Source of the DNA: Flavonifractor sp. An82
GTDB lineage: Bacteria; Bacillota; Clostridia; Oscillospirales; Oscillospiraceae
Reading direction: 5' to 3'
DNA length: 64,000 nucleotides
Assembly: GCF_002159265.1 (NCBI RefSeq)
Contig: NZ_NFHG01000011.1
Span: 1 to 64,000, forward strand
Shown: in pieces, positions 51,985 to 60,467 of the stretch
Numbering within the stretch: position 1 is the stretch's first letter
How the letters are laid out: every line of letters begins with the position of its first letter
Position numbers and translations under genes: made by a program
The notes under the pieces: generated by a model
Database searches by the model: none
What the model was told of the DNA's origin: nothing
The model's input: only the letters and a program-made list of their open reading frames with translations

Positions 51985-53424
51985 CTACATCTGAGGCCCC
52001 TGTTCCATGGACGACTCCTCTGAGCACAGCTCCTGTCGGTAGTTATCCAGGGACATCCCGGCCTGCGATTGGCAGTAGCCCTCCATCTTCTCCCGGAGCT
52101 GTTCCCGATCCGAGGCGGTCAAGGGATAGGAAAACTCGAACTCGTTCCCGTCACCGCAGACAAGCACGACGGTCAGTGACTGCTCCGGCCCGCCCGTCTC
52201 CAGGTCATAGTTGGCGTAGACGTTGAGCCAGTCGCCATTGGAATCTGAGGTCACATTGGTCCCAAACACTGCGTCCGGGTCGAAGGTGACCGGCATGTAG
52301 AAGGACAGCGTTCCGTCGTACTCGGAGATGTCGCCTTCGAAGGAGACCTGCCGCAGATCCAACCGCTGGCTCCCGCCATCCAGCTTGGGCGGCGTCCCGG
52401 CCTCCTGCCGATACCGTTCCGCATAGAGATCGTTCAGCGTTTTCCTGTACTGTTTCTGGCAATGCTCCTCCAGCTCGGTCCTCAAAAGTTCCCGCTCCGA
52501 CGGAGAAAGAACGTAGGTGAAAGACTTCTCCCATGCGCCGTCTTTTCGGTGCAGCGTGAGATCCAAGTGATCCCGCACCTCCTGCCGGGCCACATCGTAG
52601 CTGACGTAGATGTCGAGCCAGCTGCCGGTCTTGGCGCATTTTACCTCTGGACCGAACACCTCCATCTGCACCGTGTCGCTGGAGCAGTCCACCTGAAAAT
52701 CCAGCAGCCGCCCCATACGGTTGGCTGGCTCTGTGAACAGAAGGTCTCCCGGCTGGAGGTCCCGCAGAGCCTTCAGAGGGACGCCGAGATCCCGGTCAGT
52801 CAGCTCTTTTCCCTCCAGCCGGGACACAAATTTCCGCCAACGCTCCTCCTGAGAGCTGTGCTCCTTGCGGAACGCTTGGTAGGCAGCGGTGCTTACATCC
52901 TGGAACCGATAGCTTTTCCAGCCGTCCAGAATGTGGACGGCTGAGAACACTTTTTTGTCAAAGTCCAGCTCGAATACGCCGGCGATACGCCCTGTGTTCT
53001 CCAGCCGCTCCTGTGTCAGCTCATTAAACCGCTCCAGAGAAATTTCATAACCTCCATAGATTTTTCGGGCAAAGGCGTCGGTGCCACCATCTCCCTCCTG
53101 CAGGCACTTACGCAGGAGCCGGGCCACATCCAGAAACTCTTTCGGATATTCGGTTGCCAGACAGCGGCTTTTCCCTCCATCCCATAGGCGGAATACAGAG
53201 AAAACTTTCCGTGCCTCGGCCTCTCGCAGTTCCTCCTGCCGCTCCTGTTTGATGCAGGACTCGATCTCCCGAACTTGGTCTGCTGGCACCATCTCCCGGT
53301 ACAAATCTACCAGGTAGTCCTGCAGATACTTTTCGATGTTGGTGCCCTGCTCCTCCAGAGCCGCTTCCAGTGCATCCCAGCGGCGTTCGTCCAGCCACAC
53401 CTCGGCAGAATAGGAATTGCCCAT
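51985..53424 (-). CDS. conserved element accessory protein with tandem repeats
   Basis: 479 residues from ATG 53424, overlapping the upstream stop by one base. N-terminal ribbon-helix-like SAEVWLDERRWDALEAALEEQG and then two copies of a ~110-residue module (LDIYVSYDVARQEVRD to LNDLYAERYRQ, and LNVYANYDLETGG to SLDNYRQEL). The second half matches 4920-5825. Ends SMEQGPQM with no gene directly following. Function unknown. Confidence 0.7.
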   Translation of the reverse strand: MGNSYSAEVWLDERRWDALEAALEEQGTNIEKYLQDYLVDLYREMVPADQVREIESCIKQERQEELREAEARKVFSVFRLWDGGKSRCLATEYPKEFLDVARLLRKCLQEGDGGTDAFARKIYGGYEISLERFNELTQERLENTGRIAGVFELDFDKKVFSAVHILDGWKSYRFQDVSTAAYQAFRKEHSSQEERWRKFVSRLEGKELTDRDLGVPLKALRDLQPGDLLFTEPANRMGRLLDFQVDCSSDTVQMEVFGPEVKCAKTGSWLDIYVSYDVARQEVRDHLDLTLHRKDGAWEKSFTYVLSPSERELLRTELEEHCQKQYRKTLNDLYAERYRQEAGTPPKLDGGSQRLDLRQVSFEGDISEYDGTLSFYMPVTFDPDAVFGTNVTSDSNGDWLNVYANYDLETGGPEQSLTVVLVCGDGNEFEFSYPLTASDREQLREKMEGYCQSQAGMSLDNYRQELCSEESSMEQGPQM

Positions 53425-53675
53425 CACTCCACCTCCTCTGCCTGAATCGGCTCAGTCGTGCGGGCGAGTTTGCCAGACTTGGGACGGGCTGGCTCCTCGG
53501 AACTCTCCCGGCTTTCGATGTACTCCCTGGTCTGGGAAGGCACATATTTTTTATAGAGCCGCGCCATAAAATCATCTAACTCCGCCTCCAGAGAGGTGCC
53601 GCTCTTGCCCATGTAGAACTGGATTGCTCTGAGTTTTTCCTGTTCAACAGCCACTGAGATCGTTGCTTTTTTCAT
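53424..53675 (-). CDS. small RHH-like protein (DUF6103 type)
   Basis: 83 residues from ATG 53675 (CAGGAGG upstream). KKATISVAVEQEKLRAIQFYMGKSGTSLEAELDDFMARLYKKYVPSQTREYIES is, as far as I recall, DUF6103, frequent in Clostridia conjugative elements. Likely a DNA-binding ribbon-helix-helix. Overlaps the next gene by one base and follows the peptidase gene by 4. Confidence 0.72.
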   Translation of the reverse strand: MKKATISVAVEQEKLRAIQFYMGKSGTSLEAELDDFMARLYKKYVPSQTREYIESRESSEEPARPKSGKLARTTEPIQAEEVE

Positions 53676-53679
53676 TTTG

Positions 53680-54762
53680 TCATCCTCCTGACGTCGGTAA
53701 ATAATATCTTGGATTTGTCCGCTCCCCGTTGACACGCACCTCAAAGTGGAGGTGGGGCCCTGTGGACCGCCCGGTGGAACCGGAGAGAGAAATGATGTCT
53801 CCGGCCTCTACCGTCTGACCCACCTGGGCCAGCAGTTGTGAGTTGTGGCCATACAAGGTGGAGAGACCATTCCCGTGGTCGATCATCACATAGTAGCCGT
53901 AGCTGCTGCTGTACTGGGACACAGTGACGGTGCCGGGCAATGCGGCCCGGATGGGCGTGCCCGTAGGCACCGCCAGATCCATGCCGGTGTGTCCTCTGGT
54001 CTCGCCGGTAAACGGGTCGCTGCGGTAGCCGAACTCCGAGGTCACCACCGACTCCCAGCCAGCCCCGATGGGGGAGCAGAACCCGTCCACCCCAATAAAC
54101 GGCACGTCCGCTCCTGGAAACCAGCCGCCGCTGGATCCGCTGGGGGAGCCGTAGACGATTAGGTTGTAGATGTTGTCAGCGTTTGCCTGGTGGCTTGGAG
54201 TGGCCGTGACTCCCGTCGCCTCGCCGATCCGCTCGTAGATTTGGGACAGGTCATCCACCAAGTGCGGGATCTGATAGGTCTCCTCGACTTCCACTTCGTT
54301 GCCCTCTTGGTCTGTGTCAATGACCGTCCGGACCCCTTCTGTGTAGGTCACAAAGCAGTCCACAAAAGATTGCAGTCCCACCTCGTCCGGCTGCTGGGCG
54401 CCGAAATACAGAACATAAAAAATGGCCTTGACCCGATTTGCGTCAAGGCTTTCCCCATCTTCCAGCAAGCTGTTGATCTCCTCCACCATGCTGTCCAGCG
54501 TGCTGAAACTCTCCCGCATCTCCAGCACATACTGCCGGTACTCCGGGGCGACTTCACTGGAGATGGTCCCGCCGCGGAAGCACAGCTCCACGGTGGAAAC
54601 ATTCTGCTGGGAGGTGGCGGAGAAGATAGAACAGATCAGGGCCACGATCACAATGATGGGGGAAAGGATGGCCACCAGTACCCAGCCGATCTTCTTCCGA
54701 GTTCTCTCGTCTGTCAGAGCAAGAATGGCCGCTTTGATCGCGGCAGCAACGCCGACGCTCAT
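53680..54762 (-). CDS. membrane-anchored M23 peptidase of the transfer apparatus
   Basis: 360 residues: one membrane segment (about 25-48), a helical middle region, and a C-terminal LytM/M23 domain with RGHTGMDLAVP, YGHNS and GPHLHFEVRV, the zinc ligands of peptidoglycan endopeptidases. Opens the cell wall for the conjugation channel. VirB4/VirB6-type neighbours normally found upstream are absent; instead a truncated DUF4314 gene comes before it. Confidence 0.88.
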   Translation of the reverse strand: MSVGVAAAIKAAILALTDERTRKKIGWVLVAILSPIIVIVALICSIFSATSQQNVSTVELCFRGGTISSEVAPEYRQYVLEMRESFSTLDSMVEEINSLLEDGESLDANRVKAIFYVLYFGAQQPDEVGLQSFVDCFVTYTEGVRTVIDTDQEGNEVEVEETYQIPHLVDDLSQIYERIGEATGVTATPSHQANADNIYNLIVYGSPSGSSGGWFPGADVPFIGVDGFCSPIGAGWESVVTSEFGYRSDPFTGETRGHTGMDLAVPTGTPIRAALPGTVTVSQYSSSYGYYVMIDHGNGLSTLYGHNSQLLAQVGQTVEAGDIISLSGSTGRSTGPHLHFEVRVNGERTNPRYYLPTSGG

Positions 54763-54815
54763 AGGCGCATGTCCCCCGTAGACGGCCCCATGTGTTCCAG
54801 AAAAATACTATCCAT
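54759..54815 (-). CDS. possible 18-residue leader peptide
   Basis: MDSIFLEHMGPSTGDMRL, with GGAAGGAG 10 bases before its ATG and a TGA overlapping the start of the peptidase gene. Either a coupling leader or the end of a lost upstream gene. Confidence 0.35.
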   Translation of the reverse strand: MDSIFLEHMGPSTGDMRL

Positions 54816-54836
54816 AAAGCTGAATCACTCCTTCCT

Positions 54837-54872
54837 GATAACACATTTACATATTGAGAAAAATATGTTATC
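54837..54872. repeat. AT-rich inverted repeat at a probable deletion junction
   Basis: GATAACACATTT and AAATATGTTATC (11 of 12 pairs match) around a 12-base spacer. The right arm overlaps the stop of the DUF4314 gene. No T-run. Confidence 0.55.
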
Positions 54873-55422
54873 ATAGGGAGGAAAGTTCCTCCGGGGAGAG
54901 TTCCCCAACTACCCGGCATTCCGCCACGCCCCAGAGTTGGCCGTTGCGTTCCTCTGCGTTGAACTCCGCGGACCGCACTTTGACATTCAGGCTGTCCTGT
55001 TTATCGTACCAGCGCATAACGCCCCGTTCTTTCTCCTCCGGCATCCGGTTTCTGACCAGGGCGCCCCGGATATGGTCCTCGTAGTCCAGCAGCGTCCGGC
55101 CATCCCACTCCTCGCCCTCCTCGGACGTATCGCCCCACTCGTCCCGCGGGTAAAAGTCGGCGGTCAGGGGCAAATACAACTTGAGAAGAGTTGGCTCCGG
55201 CGGCTGGACGGAAAATCGATCCTCCCCGATGGCCACCCCCAACTCCCGGCCGTTGTCCCATTTCACGTGGAAGGTGCCCAGATCATCGATATGATCCAAC
55301 GTCCCCATGGAACCTTCCGGGAGGGGATGGGGATCGTCCGCCATTTCAATCAATCGAATCCGGCTGCCCTTGGGATACTGCTCCCGCATGAACTCCAGCC
55401 ACTCTCTCGGTACTTCTCGCAC
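54871..55422 (-). CDS. DUF4314 protein, apparently C-terminally truncated
   Basis: 183 residues from GTG 55422 (GGGAGG 8 bases upstream). [43 protein letters not shown] is DUF4314. A second domain ([12 protein letters not shown] to [17 protein letters not shown]) stops abruptly at the inverted repeat; relatives I recall run on further, so the end has probably been lost by recombination. Function unknown. Confidence 0.7.
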   Translation of the reverse strand: MREVPREWLEFMREQYPKGSRIRLIEMADDPHPLPEGSMGTLDHIDDLGTFHVKWDNGRELGVAIGEDRFSVQPPEPTLLKLYLPLTADFYPRDEWGDTSEEGEEWDGRTLLDYEDHIRGALVRNRMPEEKERGVMRWYDKQDSLNVKVRSAEFNAEERNGQLWGVAECRVVGELSPEELSSL

Positions 55423-55423
55423 T

Positions 55424-56443
55424 TCACATTCCTCCCATCGTTATGTCCTCTTGGGGCGCTGTCTGTTTCAGCTCCTGCCGGATAGTCTCCGCTGCATCGG
55501 AAATGGCCGGGTCATCCCGGAAACTCTCCAGCCTGCGGTAGTCCTCAAAGAACTGCTGTTCTCCATCACAAAATCGAACCAGATCCACTGTGGCGATGCT
55601 ATCCTTGGTGACGCCCAGCCTTTTCTCAGGCCGGTCGCTGTCTTGGTAGAGCTGTATCGCCCCATCCAGTGTCAAAGCCCTGTGGCTCTGCTCCTTCGAA
55701 GTGTTGCAGTCAGTCATCACGAACCAGGAATAGGTGTGAGGCTTGCTGGGGTCCGCAGCATCCCGCAGGGCCTGCTTTCCGGCCTCAGTGAGACCATAGT
55801 TGCAGGTGCGGCGGGGGTTCTCCTCGCCGGCAACATCCAGAAGAATGTCGTCTACCGCTTTTTTCACCGCTGGATCGTCTGTCAGGGTCTCGTACCGGAA
55901 GCCGGTGGTGTTTCGGTAGGGCAGTTCTTCTCGAATAGTCTGGAGATACCGCTGGGGATCACAAAATTCCTGCTGCTCGCCGCTGGCATAGGTCACTCGG
56001 CCCACCAGTTTCTCCTGTCTGGCCATCTCCTGCTGGCGTAGGTCGTAGCAATACAGATACCCTTGATAATCCCCTGGTCTTGGGGTACACCGCAGGCAAA
56101 ATCGGTAACGTTCTGTCTCCGCAACAAACCCGTAGACGCGGTCGTTTTCTGAGATCTCACCTCCGTTGTGCCAGCAATAGGTGTTCATGGCTGCCAAGTT
56201 CTTCAGCGGACCGCTTTGCCGCATAGCATCCACAAATTCCTGCAGAGCTTCCTTGAACTCTGGGGTGTTGAATCGGTCTTCGTTGTGGGGCCACCAAGTG
56301 TGGTGGAATCCCTTCCCGCCGGAGCCGAAGTCCATGCGGAGGTGGCCCACAGTGCCCAGTACCTCGTCCCGCTCATCGTTGGAATAGAAAAGGCCCGCCT
56401 CCTCACGGGATGCAGGCCTTAAAGGGAACTTTTGATCTTTCAT
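55424..56443 (-). CDS. YodL/LPD-like conserved element protein
   Basis: 339 residues. The C-terminal third ([46 protein letters not shown]) resembles the YodL-type and large-polyvalent-protein-associated domains found in mobile elements; the N-terminal part ([20 protein letters not shown]) is unrecognised. Its last codons form the ribosome site of the DUF4314 gene. No catalytic residues seen. Confidence 0.65.
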   Translation of the reverse strand: MKDQKFPLRPASREEAGLFYSNDERDEVLGTVGHLRMDFGSGGKGFHHTWWPHNEDRFNTPEFKEALQEFVDAMRQSGPLKNLAAMNTYCWHNGGEISENDRVYGFVAETERYRFCLRCTPRPGDYQGYLYCYDLRQQEMARQEKLVGRVTYASGEQQEFCDPQRYLQTIREELPYRNTTGFRYETLTDDPAVKKAVDDILLDVAGEENPRRTCNYGLTEAGKQALRDAADPSKPHTYSWFVMTDCNTSKEQSHRALTLDGAIQLYQDSDRPEKRLGVTKDSIATVDLVRFCDGEQQFFEDYRRLESFRDDPAISDAAETIRQELKQTAPQEDITMGGM

Positions 56444-56482
56444 TTGCTTTCCTCACTTTTCTGATTGCTGCCTGCGGTGCGC

Positions 56483-57046
56483 TCACATGGACAGGGAGAT
56501 GGAATCTGCCTTTGTCTGCTCAGAAGCTTCCGGCTGTGTCTCCCTTTGCGCCGGTGTTTCCTGCAGATCCTCCAGCTCTGCGGCCCAGCAACTCAGGCCG
56601 GTCACAGTGCCATCCAGATTCTGCATGATCTGCTGCCGGATAGCTGTGAATGTTTCCTGCCCGCTTGTCAAATTCAGCTCACCCTGTACTCTGCTGCTGT
56701 AAGATTCGAATCGTTCCAGCAGCTCGACGGCTTGATCCATGATTTGATAGATTTCACTCTGGCCGTCCTTGGCATCCTGCGATGGCTCGGCGGTTATGCG
56801 CTGGGGCGGGTCCTTCTGGTAGGCACCCCACCCGGCCTTTTGATAGTGAGAGCCCGGTTCCTCCATCATGCTGCGGAGGGAATACCAGACATTGCCGTAG
56901 TCGATACGCCCCTCCAGCACCGTCCCTTCCGCCTGGCTGCGGATATGCTGCACGATCTCAGCATAGGAATGGGGCTGGCCATCTGCCAGCAGCGCCTTGG
57001 CTGCCTCTATTTGAAATTCCTTCTTGCTTGTAATCTCATACTTCAT
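56483..57046 (-). CDS. conserved element protein of unknown function
   Basis: 187 residues from ATG 57046 (AAGGAGG upstream). The N-terminal 65 residues look like a winged helix (KKEFQIEAAKALLADGQPHSYAEIVQHIRSQAEG, then YGNVWYSLRSMM), the rest is helical. Ends ISLSM. May be a DNA-binding regulator of the accessory block. Confidence 0.6.
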   Translation of the reverse strand: MKYEITSKKEFQIEAAKALLADGQPHSYAEIVQHIRSQAEGTVLEGRIDYGNVWYSLRSMMEEPGSHYQKAGWGAYQKDPPQRITAEPSQDAKDGQSEIYQIMDQAVELLERFESYSSRVQGELNLTSGQETFTAIRQQIMQNLDGTVTGLSCWAAELEDLQETPAQRETQPEASEQTKADSISLSM

Positions 57047-57128
57047 CTTGTCTGCCTCCTTCTCGTTTTGTAACCACAACCAATACCACAACTCGCGGGG
57101 AAAGTCTACTGCAAACTACAGGGAAAAA

Positions 57129-57866
57129 TCAGGTCATCTGCATCTCCATCTCTGGTTTCGGAGACTCCATGATCTGCTCCAGGTATTTGGGATCCACTAC
57201 GACTTCTGATTCTTTCCTGCCGTTGAAAAAGGCAAGAATGTGTTCCTTTGAAATCTGAGCCTCATAGACGGTGCCCTCCTCACCAAAGCGGTGGGCAAAC
57301 CACTCTGCCGTATCCCGGTCCAACGTCCAGGACAGTGCTTTGATGTTTTTGGCATTATAGGAAGTCACACCGCGGTAGACGGTCACAGGATCCTCCAGCG
57401 ACTGATAAACTGCGTACTCCTCCTCGTCCATCAGAAGTTCCGGCGGGACAGAATGGAATAGAGCCAGCAGTTCTCTTTTGCTCACATTGCGGTCTTGGTT
57501 TGGGCACTCCTCCAAAATCCACGCATGAGCCAGCAATTGGCCCAGATCCTCCTGTGAGAGGACTGGGGCAGAAAATTTGAGAAAAGTCAGATAATAGGGC
57601 TTGTTAAGGAGGAAAAATACCTGACAGGCGTTTTTAGCACTGTCGATCTGTTTGCCCACCATCTCCTTCCATTTGGCATAGTCTTCTTTGTTGTTGAGCA
57701 AGTCGACCACAGTGATATTGCCATCCTCATTTTGAGCAGCGGTAACCCCGGTACTTGTAAACGGGTGGCTGACGATAGCTGGTGAAAATGAAGTTTCTGC
57801 GATTGGCATATCAAGGAGTACATGGGCGATCATCTTCACCTTGGGAAGATCGGTTTCCTTCCGCAT
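57129..57866 (-). CDS. putative ADP-ribosyltransferase
   Basis: 245 residues. The C-terminal half has the R-S-E layout of arginine-type ADP-ribosyltransferases: TVYRGV (Arg165), LSWTLDRDTAEWFAHRFG (Ser179-Thr181) and the ExE pair in GRKESEVVVDP (Glu219, Glu221), with the usual alternating strands between. Transfers ADP-ribose from NAD to a protein or nucleic acid if active. The N-terminal 150 residues are unrecognised. Ends PKPEMEMQMT. The start codon overlaps the ArdA stop (TGATG), so it is expressed with an antirestriction gene, pointing to a role in the recipient. Not verified by search. Confidence 0.68.
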   Translation of the reverse strand: MRKETDLPKVKMIAHVLLDMPIAETSFSPAIVSHPFTSTGVTAAQNEDGNITVVDLLNNKEDYAKWKEMVGKQIDSAKNACQVFFLLNKPYYLTFLKFSAPVLSQEDLGQLLAHAWILEECPNQDRNVSKRELLALFHSVPPELLMDEEEYAVYQSLEDPVTVYRGVTSYNAKNIKALSWTLDRDTAEWFAHRFGEEGTVYEAQISKEHILAFFNGRKESEVVVDPKYLEQIMESPKPEMEMQMT

Positions 57867-59074
57867 CAGGAGAGTCCCCCCATCCCCATGGACTCATCCT
57901 GCTCTCGCTGGTATTGTTCCGCGGGCTCCTTCCGCATCAGCTCATCCAGTGACAAAGTTCCCTGATAGGCAATGTAGCCCCGCTCTGTGAAGATTCCCTG
58001 TTCTTGCTGGATGCGTTGCTGGCCGTACTTCTCATAGTCATAAAAGGCGTCCAGATTGCTGTCGTAGTCGAAATGGCCGGAGTCCTGGATCATATATCTG
58101 CCGTACTCACCTGGCGTATGGACATTGGGGACGAAATCGAACAGGTCCAGATTCTCCGCCAGGCGGCGAATCTCAGCGGCGCTCTCCGGATTTGCATAGG
58201 CCACCACAGCCTCCAATTTGGCTCGATCTGCCTGCGCCAGCTTTGAGAGGGCGGCGCACATGGCATTGAGATCAAAGATGCTTTCCTGCTCCAAGGGACA
58301 GGCCGTTTCAACAGCGGCAGGCAAGTTGTTGATTTGGATCTCCAATGTTGCGAAATCCTCACTCTCCATTCCATCCCGCCAGAGCATCCGCTCGATCTGG
58401 CGCTCTGATGTGGGCAGGTACAGCCAAACCGCCTCGCGGCTGTCGTCGCTGTCGTGGATGGACCTCAGTGAAACAGTCATCAGGCTCTCCTCATATAGAT
58501 ACTCCGGGAAGTTTCTTCCCTGATAGATCCGGCTGAGCTGCATCCCGTTGTCGTAGACGACGCCGTAGGGAGTGACGGTACCCTCATTTTCCGAGATCAG
58601 GAGCAGAGCGGTCTCCATACCATCCAGTTCCTCCAGCTCCTCCATGGAGACGCATCCGCCGTGGAGGTACATGTAGTGATCCCGGCCAATCTGCTCCAAG
58701 TCGGAAAAGTCCGTAATGACCGTGGCCTGCTGACAACAAAAGGTCAAATTGATGAGGTCGGTCATATCGGAGAGTCCCATTTTCGCTGCCATTCCTTGGA
58801 ACTGAACCAGCTCCCCGTCAGAAAAACTGTCCAGCCGCTTGACCAAGTAGTCCAGCTCGTCCACATTGATTCTGTGCCCCTCCAGGCATTTCAGACTGGG
58901 AACGCAGCCTTCGATCTCCTCCACCATACAATCCTTTGCCCGCGGGTCTCCGATATCCAGCGCCTCCAGCATCTTGATCGTGTCGTTGTATTGATCCTGC
59001 GGGATGGGGAAGGGGATAGTGACCAGGCCATATTCCAAGTGATCAGCGTTATACAAAGCCGCTTTGATCCTCAT
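57866..59074 (-). CDS. ardA: ArdA-family antirestriction protein (element C)
   Basis: 402 residues. First 220 residues align with 8315-9094; the C-terminal part has the ArdA-type sequence EYGRYMIQDSGHFDYDSNLDAFYDYEKYGQQR and GYIAYQG. Very acidic, as expected for a DNA mimic that inhibits type I restriction. Start overlaps the small Cys-rich gene by 26 bases. Longer than classical ArdA (about 165), so it is a fusion of two related halves. Confidence 0.8.
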   Translation of the reverse strand: MRIKAALYNADHLEYGLVTIPFPIPQDQYNDTIKMLEALDIGDPRAKDCMVEEIEGCVPSLKCLEGHRINVDELDYLVKRLDSFSDGELVQFQGMAAKMGLSDMTDLINLTFCCQQATVITDFSDLEQIGRDHYMYLHGGCVSMEELEELDGMETALLLISENEGTVTPYGVVYDNGMQLSRIYQGRNFPEYLYEESLMTVSLRSIHDSDDSREAVWLYLPTSERQIERMLWRDGMESEDFATLEIQINNLPAAVETACPLEQESIFDLNAMCAALSKLAQADRAKLEAVVAYANPESAAEIRRLAENLDLFDFVPNVHTPGEYGRYMIQDSGHFDYDSNLDAFYDYEKYGQQRIQQEQGIFTERGYIAYQGTLSLDELMRKEPAEQYQREQDESMGMGGLS

Positions 59075-59330
59075 GCTCCAACTCCTTTTCGTTCAGTTTT
59101 TTTACTCTGGTGCGCATACAGTCATCCTCGCCGCCCCAACAGAGGAAACCGTGGGCGGGATAGGGGCAGCCCTCGCAGCGGGAGAACTGTCGGCACACTG
59201 GTTTTTGTTCCGGCTCCGGGGCATAGCCGGGCGCATAGTTGATGTGGAGCAGCCATTTCTTCACACTACTCCACTTAGGAGGCGGTTGATTGACCACCCC
59301 GACATAACTGTTCAGATTTTTGGGGTCCAC
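59049..59330 (-). CDS. small Cys-rich protein, possible zinc binder
   Basis: 93 residues from GTG 59330 (AGGAGG 8 bases upstream). The ATG at 59405 lies inside a terminator hairpin and is rejected. C-terminal CRQFSRCEGCPYPAHGFLCWGGEDDC has six cysteines and a histidine that could hold a metal. Overlaps the ArdA gene. Confidence 0.65.
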   Translation of the reverse strand: MDPKNLNSYVGVVNQPPPKWSSVKKWLLHINYAPGYAPEPEQKPVCRQFSRCEGCPYPAHGFLCWGGEDDCMRTRVKKLNEKELEHEDQSGFV

Positions 59331-59376
59331 ACGGAGCACCTCCTCCACTTGCTTTTTCTGCTCTGAAAACAAAAAA

Positions 59377-59419
59377 GCGGGGGCCGTATCTGCCTGATGG
59401 CACATGATACGGCCCCCGC
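59377..59419 (-). terminator. terminator after the first gene of element C
   Basis: 14-bp perfect inverted repeat GCGGGGGCCGTATC/GATACGGCCCCCGC followed on the minus strand by TTTTTTG. Confidence 0.88.
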
Positions 59420-59436
59420 CTTGTTCAGCGTAGGAT

Positions 59437-60099
59437 CTATAAATTCATTTGTGGTTCCTGACTCTGGACCTGCTCCAACCGGCTCTGGAGATCCGGGACG
59501 GTGTACTCGATCTTTGTTCTGGCCTCCTGGATGGCTTTTTGCTGCTTGTAGTCCAGCTCCGGGCCTTCCTCTAAGAAGTGATCTGTAGCGCGGTACAGCT
59601 CCGTGAGCTCCTCCGGACTAAATAGCTGCGCTCTGGGGATCAGGCCGGAGCGGACAGCAAAGTCCTGCTTGGCGCTCTGGAAGTTATCTTCATAGTAGTG
59701 ACCGTGGCTGACTCCAGTTCGGTCATAGTCCCAGATCCAGGTTACAAATTGATACCCCTGGCCATTTTCTCGCTCCTGGCCTGCCAGCACCGCGCCGCCG
59801 AAGTCTGCCAGCAGGCGGAAGTCCGCATGCAGGCCAGAGGCATGGAGCAGGGGGGCGTTTTGCATCGTTTCCACATAACTGTATACCTCGTCCGCATCCA
59901 TGGCCACCTGATGGTACAATTCACTGGCCTCCTCGTTTTGACTACCGGCTGGCAGTAGGAAGACGTCGCTTGCCGGGGACACATAGAGAACCGGCTGGCT
60001 GTGGAGGAATACCTCCAGCCGCTTGTCCGCTATGACAGATGATTCGATTCCTCGCTCTTGCAAGCGGCGAGAAAGCTCCAAAAAATATTTTTCTCTCAC
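59437..60099 (-). CDS. conserved element protein of unknown function (element C)
   Basis: 220 residues from GTG 60099 (GGAGG 8 bases upstream), homologous to 9118-9786 with the same FVTWIWDYDRTGVSHGHYY and AKQDFAVRSGLIP core. First gene next to the tRNA half, as in element A; non-ATG starts in both. Ends QEPQMNL. Function unknown; its position suggests early expression after entry. Confidence 0.7.
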   Translation of the reverse strand: MREKYFLELSRRLQERGIESSVIADKRLEVFLHSQPVLYVSPASDVFLLPAGSQNEEASELYHQVAMDADEVYSYVETMQNAPLLHASGLHADFRLLADFGGAVLAGQERENGQGYQFVTWIWDYDRTGVSHGHYYEDNFQSAKQDFAVRSGLIPRAQLFSPEELTELYRATDHFLEEGPELDYKQQKAIQEARTKIEYTVPDLQSRLEQVQSQEPQMNL

Positions 60100-60385
60100 A
60101 TTGAACACCTCCAATCAAAAATAGCCAGGCTCCCATTAGAGTCCTGGCATAAATACAAGTTTATACGAATTTTTCACAAAAGAGATGCGAACCGTTTTGT
60201 ACACATTGCTTGGATGTGAATGTCGCGTTTCTGTGGTTAAGTTCTGCTTCTTGCCGACCAAAAAGGGCGAGGGAGGATACCATCAAAGCAAAAATGAAGA
60301 GGGATGCGAACGAACTGGGGAACATTTTGGAAAACAGCTTAGAAACGCCTGAGCTACAGGCCCATAACTCCCTCAAAAAAGTTAC
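60100..60385. other. right-end region of element C with repeated ATGCGAA motifs
   Basis: No convincing gene. GATGCGAA occurs at 60184, 60303 and again inside the tRNA half (60460), same strand. These may be recombinase-binding repeats next to the attachment core. Confidence 0.4.
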
Positions 60386-60421
60386 AAAAAAGCCGTGAAA
60401 TTCAACATTTCACGGCTTTTT
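60386..60421 (-). terminator. terminator next to tRNA 3' half
   Basis: AAAAAGCCGTGAAA/TTTCACGGCTTTTT hairpin with T-runs on both strands, directly after the CCA end of the tRNA-like sequence. Confidence 0.8.
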
Positions 60422-60422
60422 G

Positions 60423-60467
60423 TGGCGGACTCGAAGGGATTCGAACCCTCGACCTCTCGGATGCGAA
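60423..60467 (-). other. tRNA 3' half; probable right attachment site of element C
   Basis: Minus strand: loop TTCGCAT, half stem CCGAG, AGGTC, T-arm GAGGG-TTCGAAT-CCCTT, acceptor half CGAGTCC, G73, CCA. The match breaks within the anticodon loop; the 5' stem partner CTCGG is missing. G73 makes the tRNA identity unclear. Confidence 0.62.

Noticed and set aside
59331-59405. ATG at 59405 as the start of the Cys-rich gene
   Set aside because: It lies inside a 14-bp terminator hairpin with a T-run; GTG 59330 has a proper ribosome site.
60210-60398. 62-codon plus-strand frame near the element C end
   Set aside because: No ribosome site, runs into the terminator hairpin, no similarity recognised.
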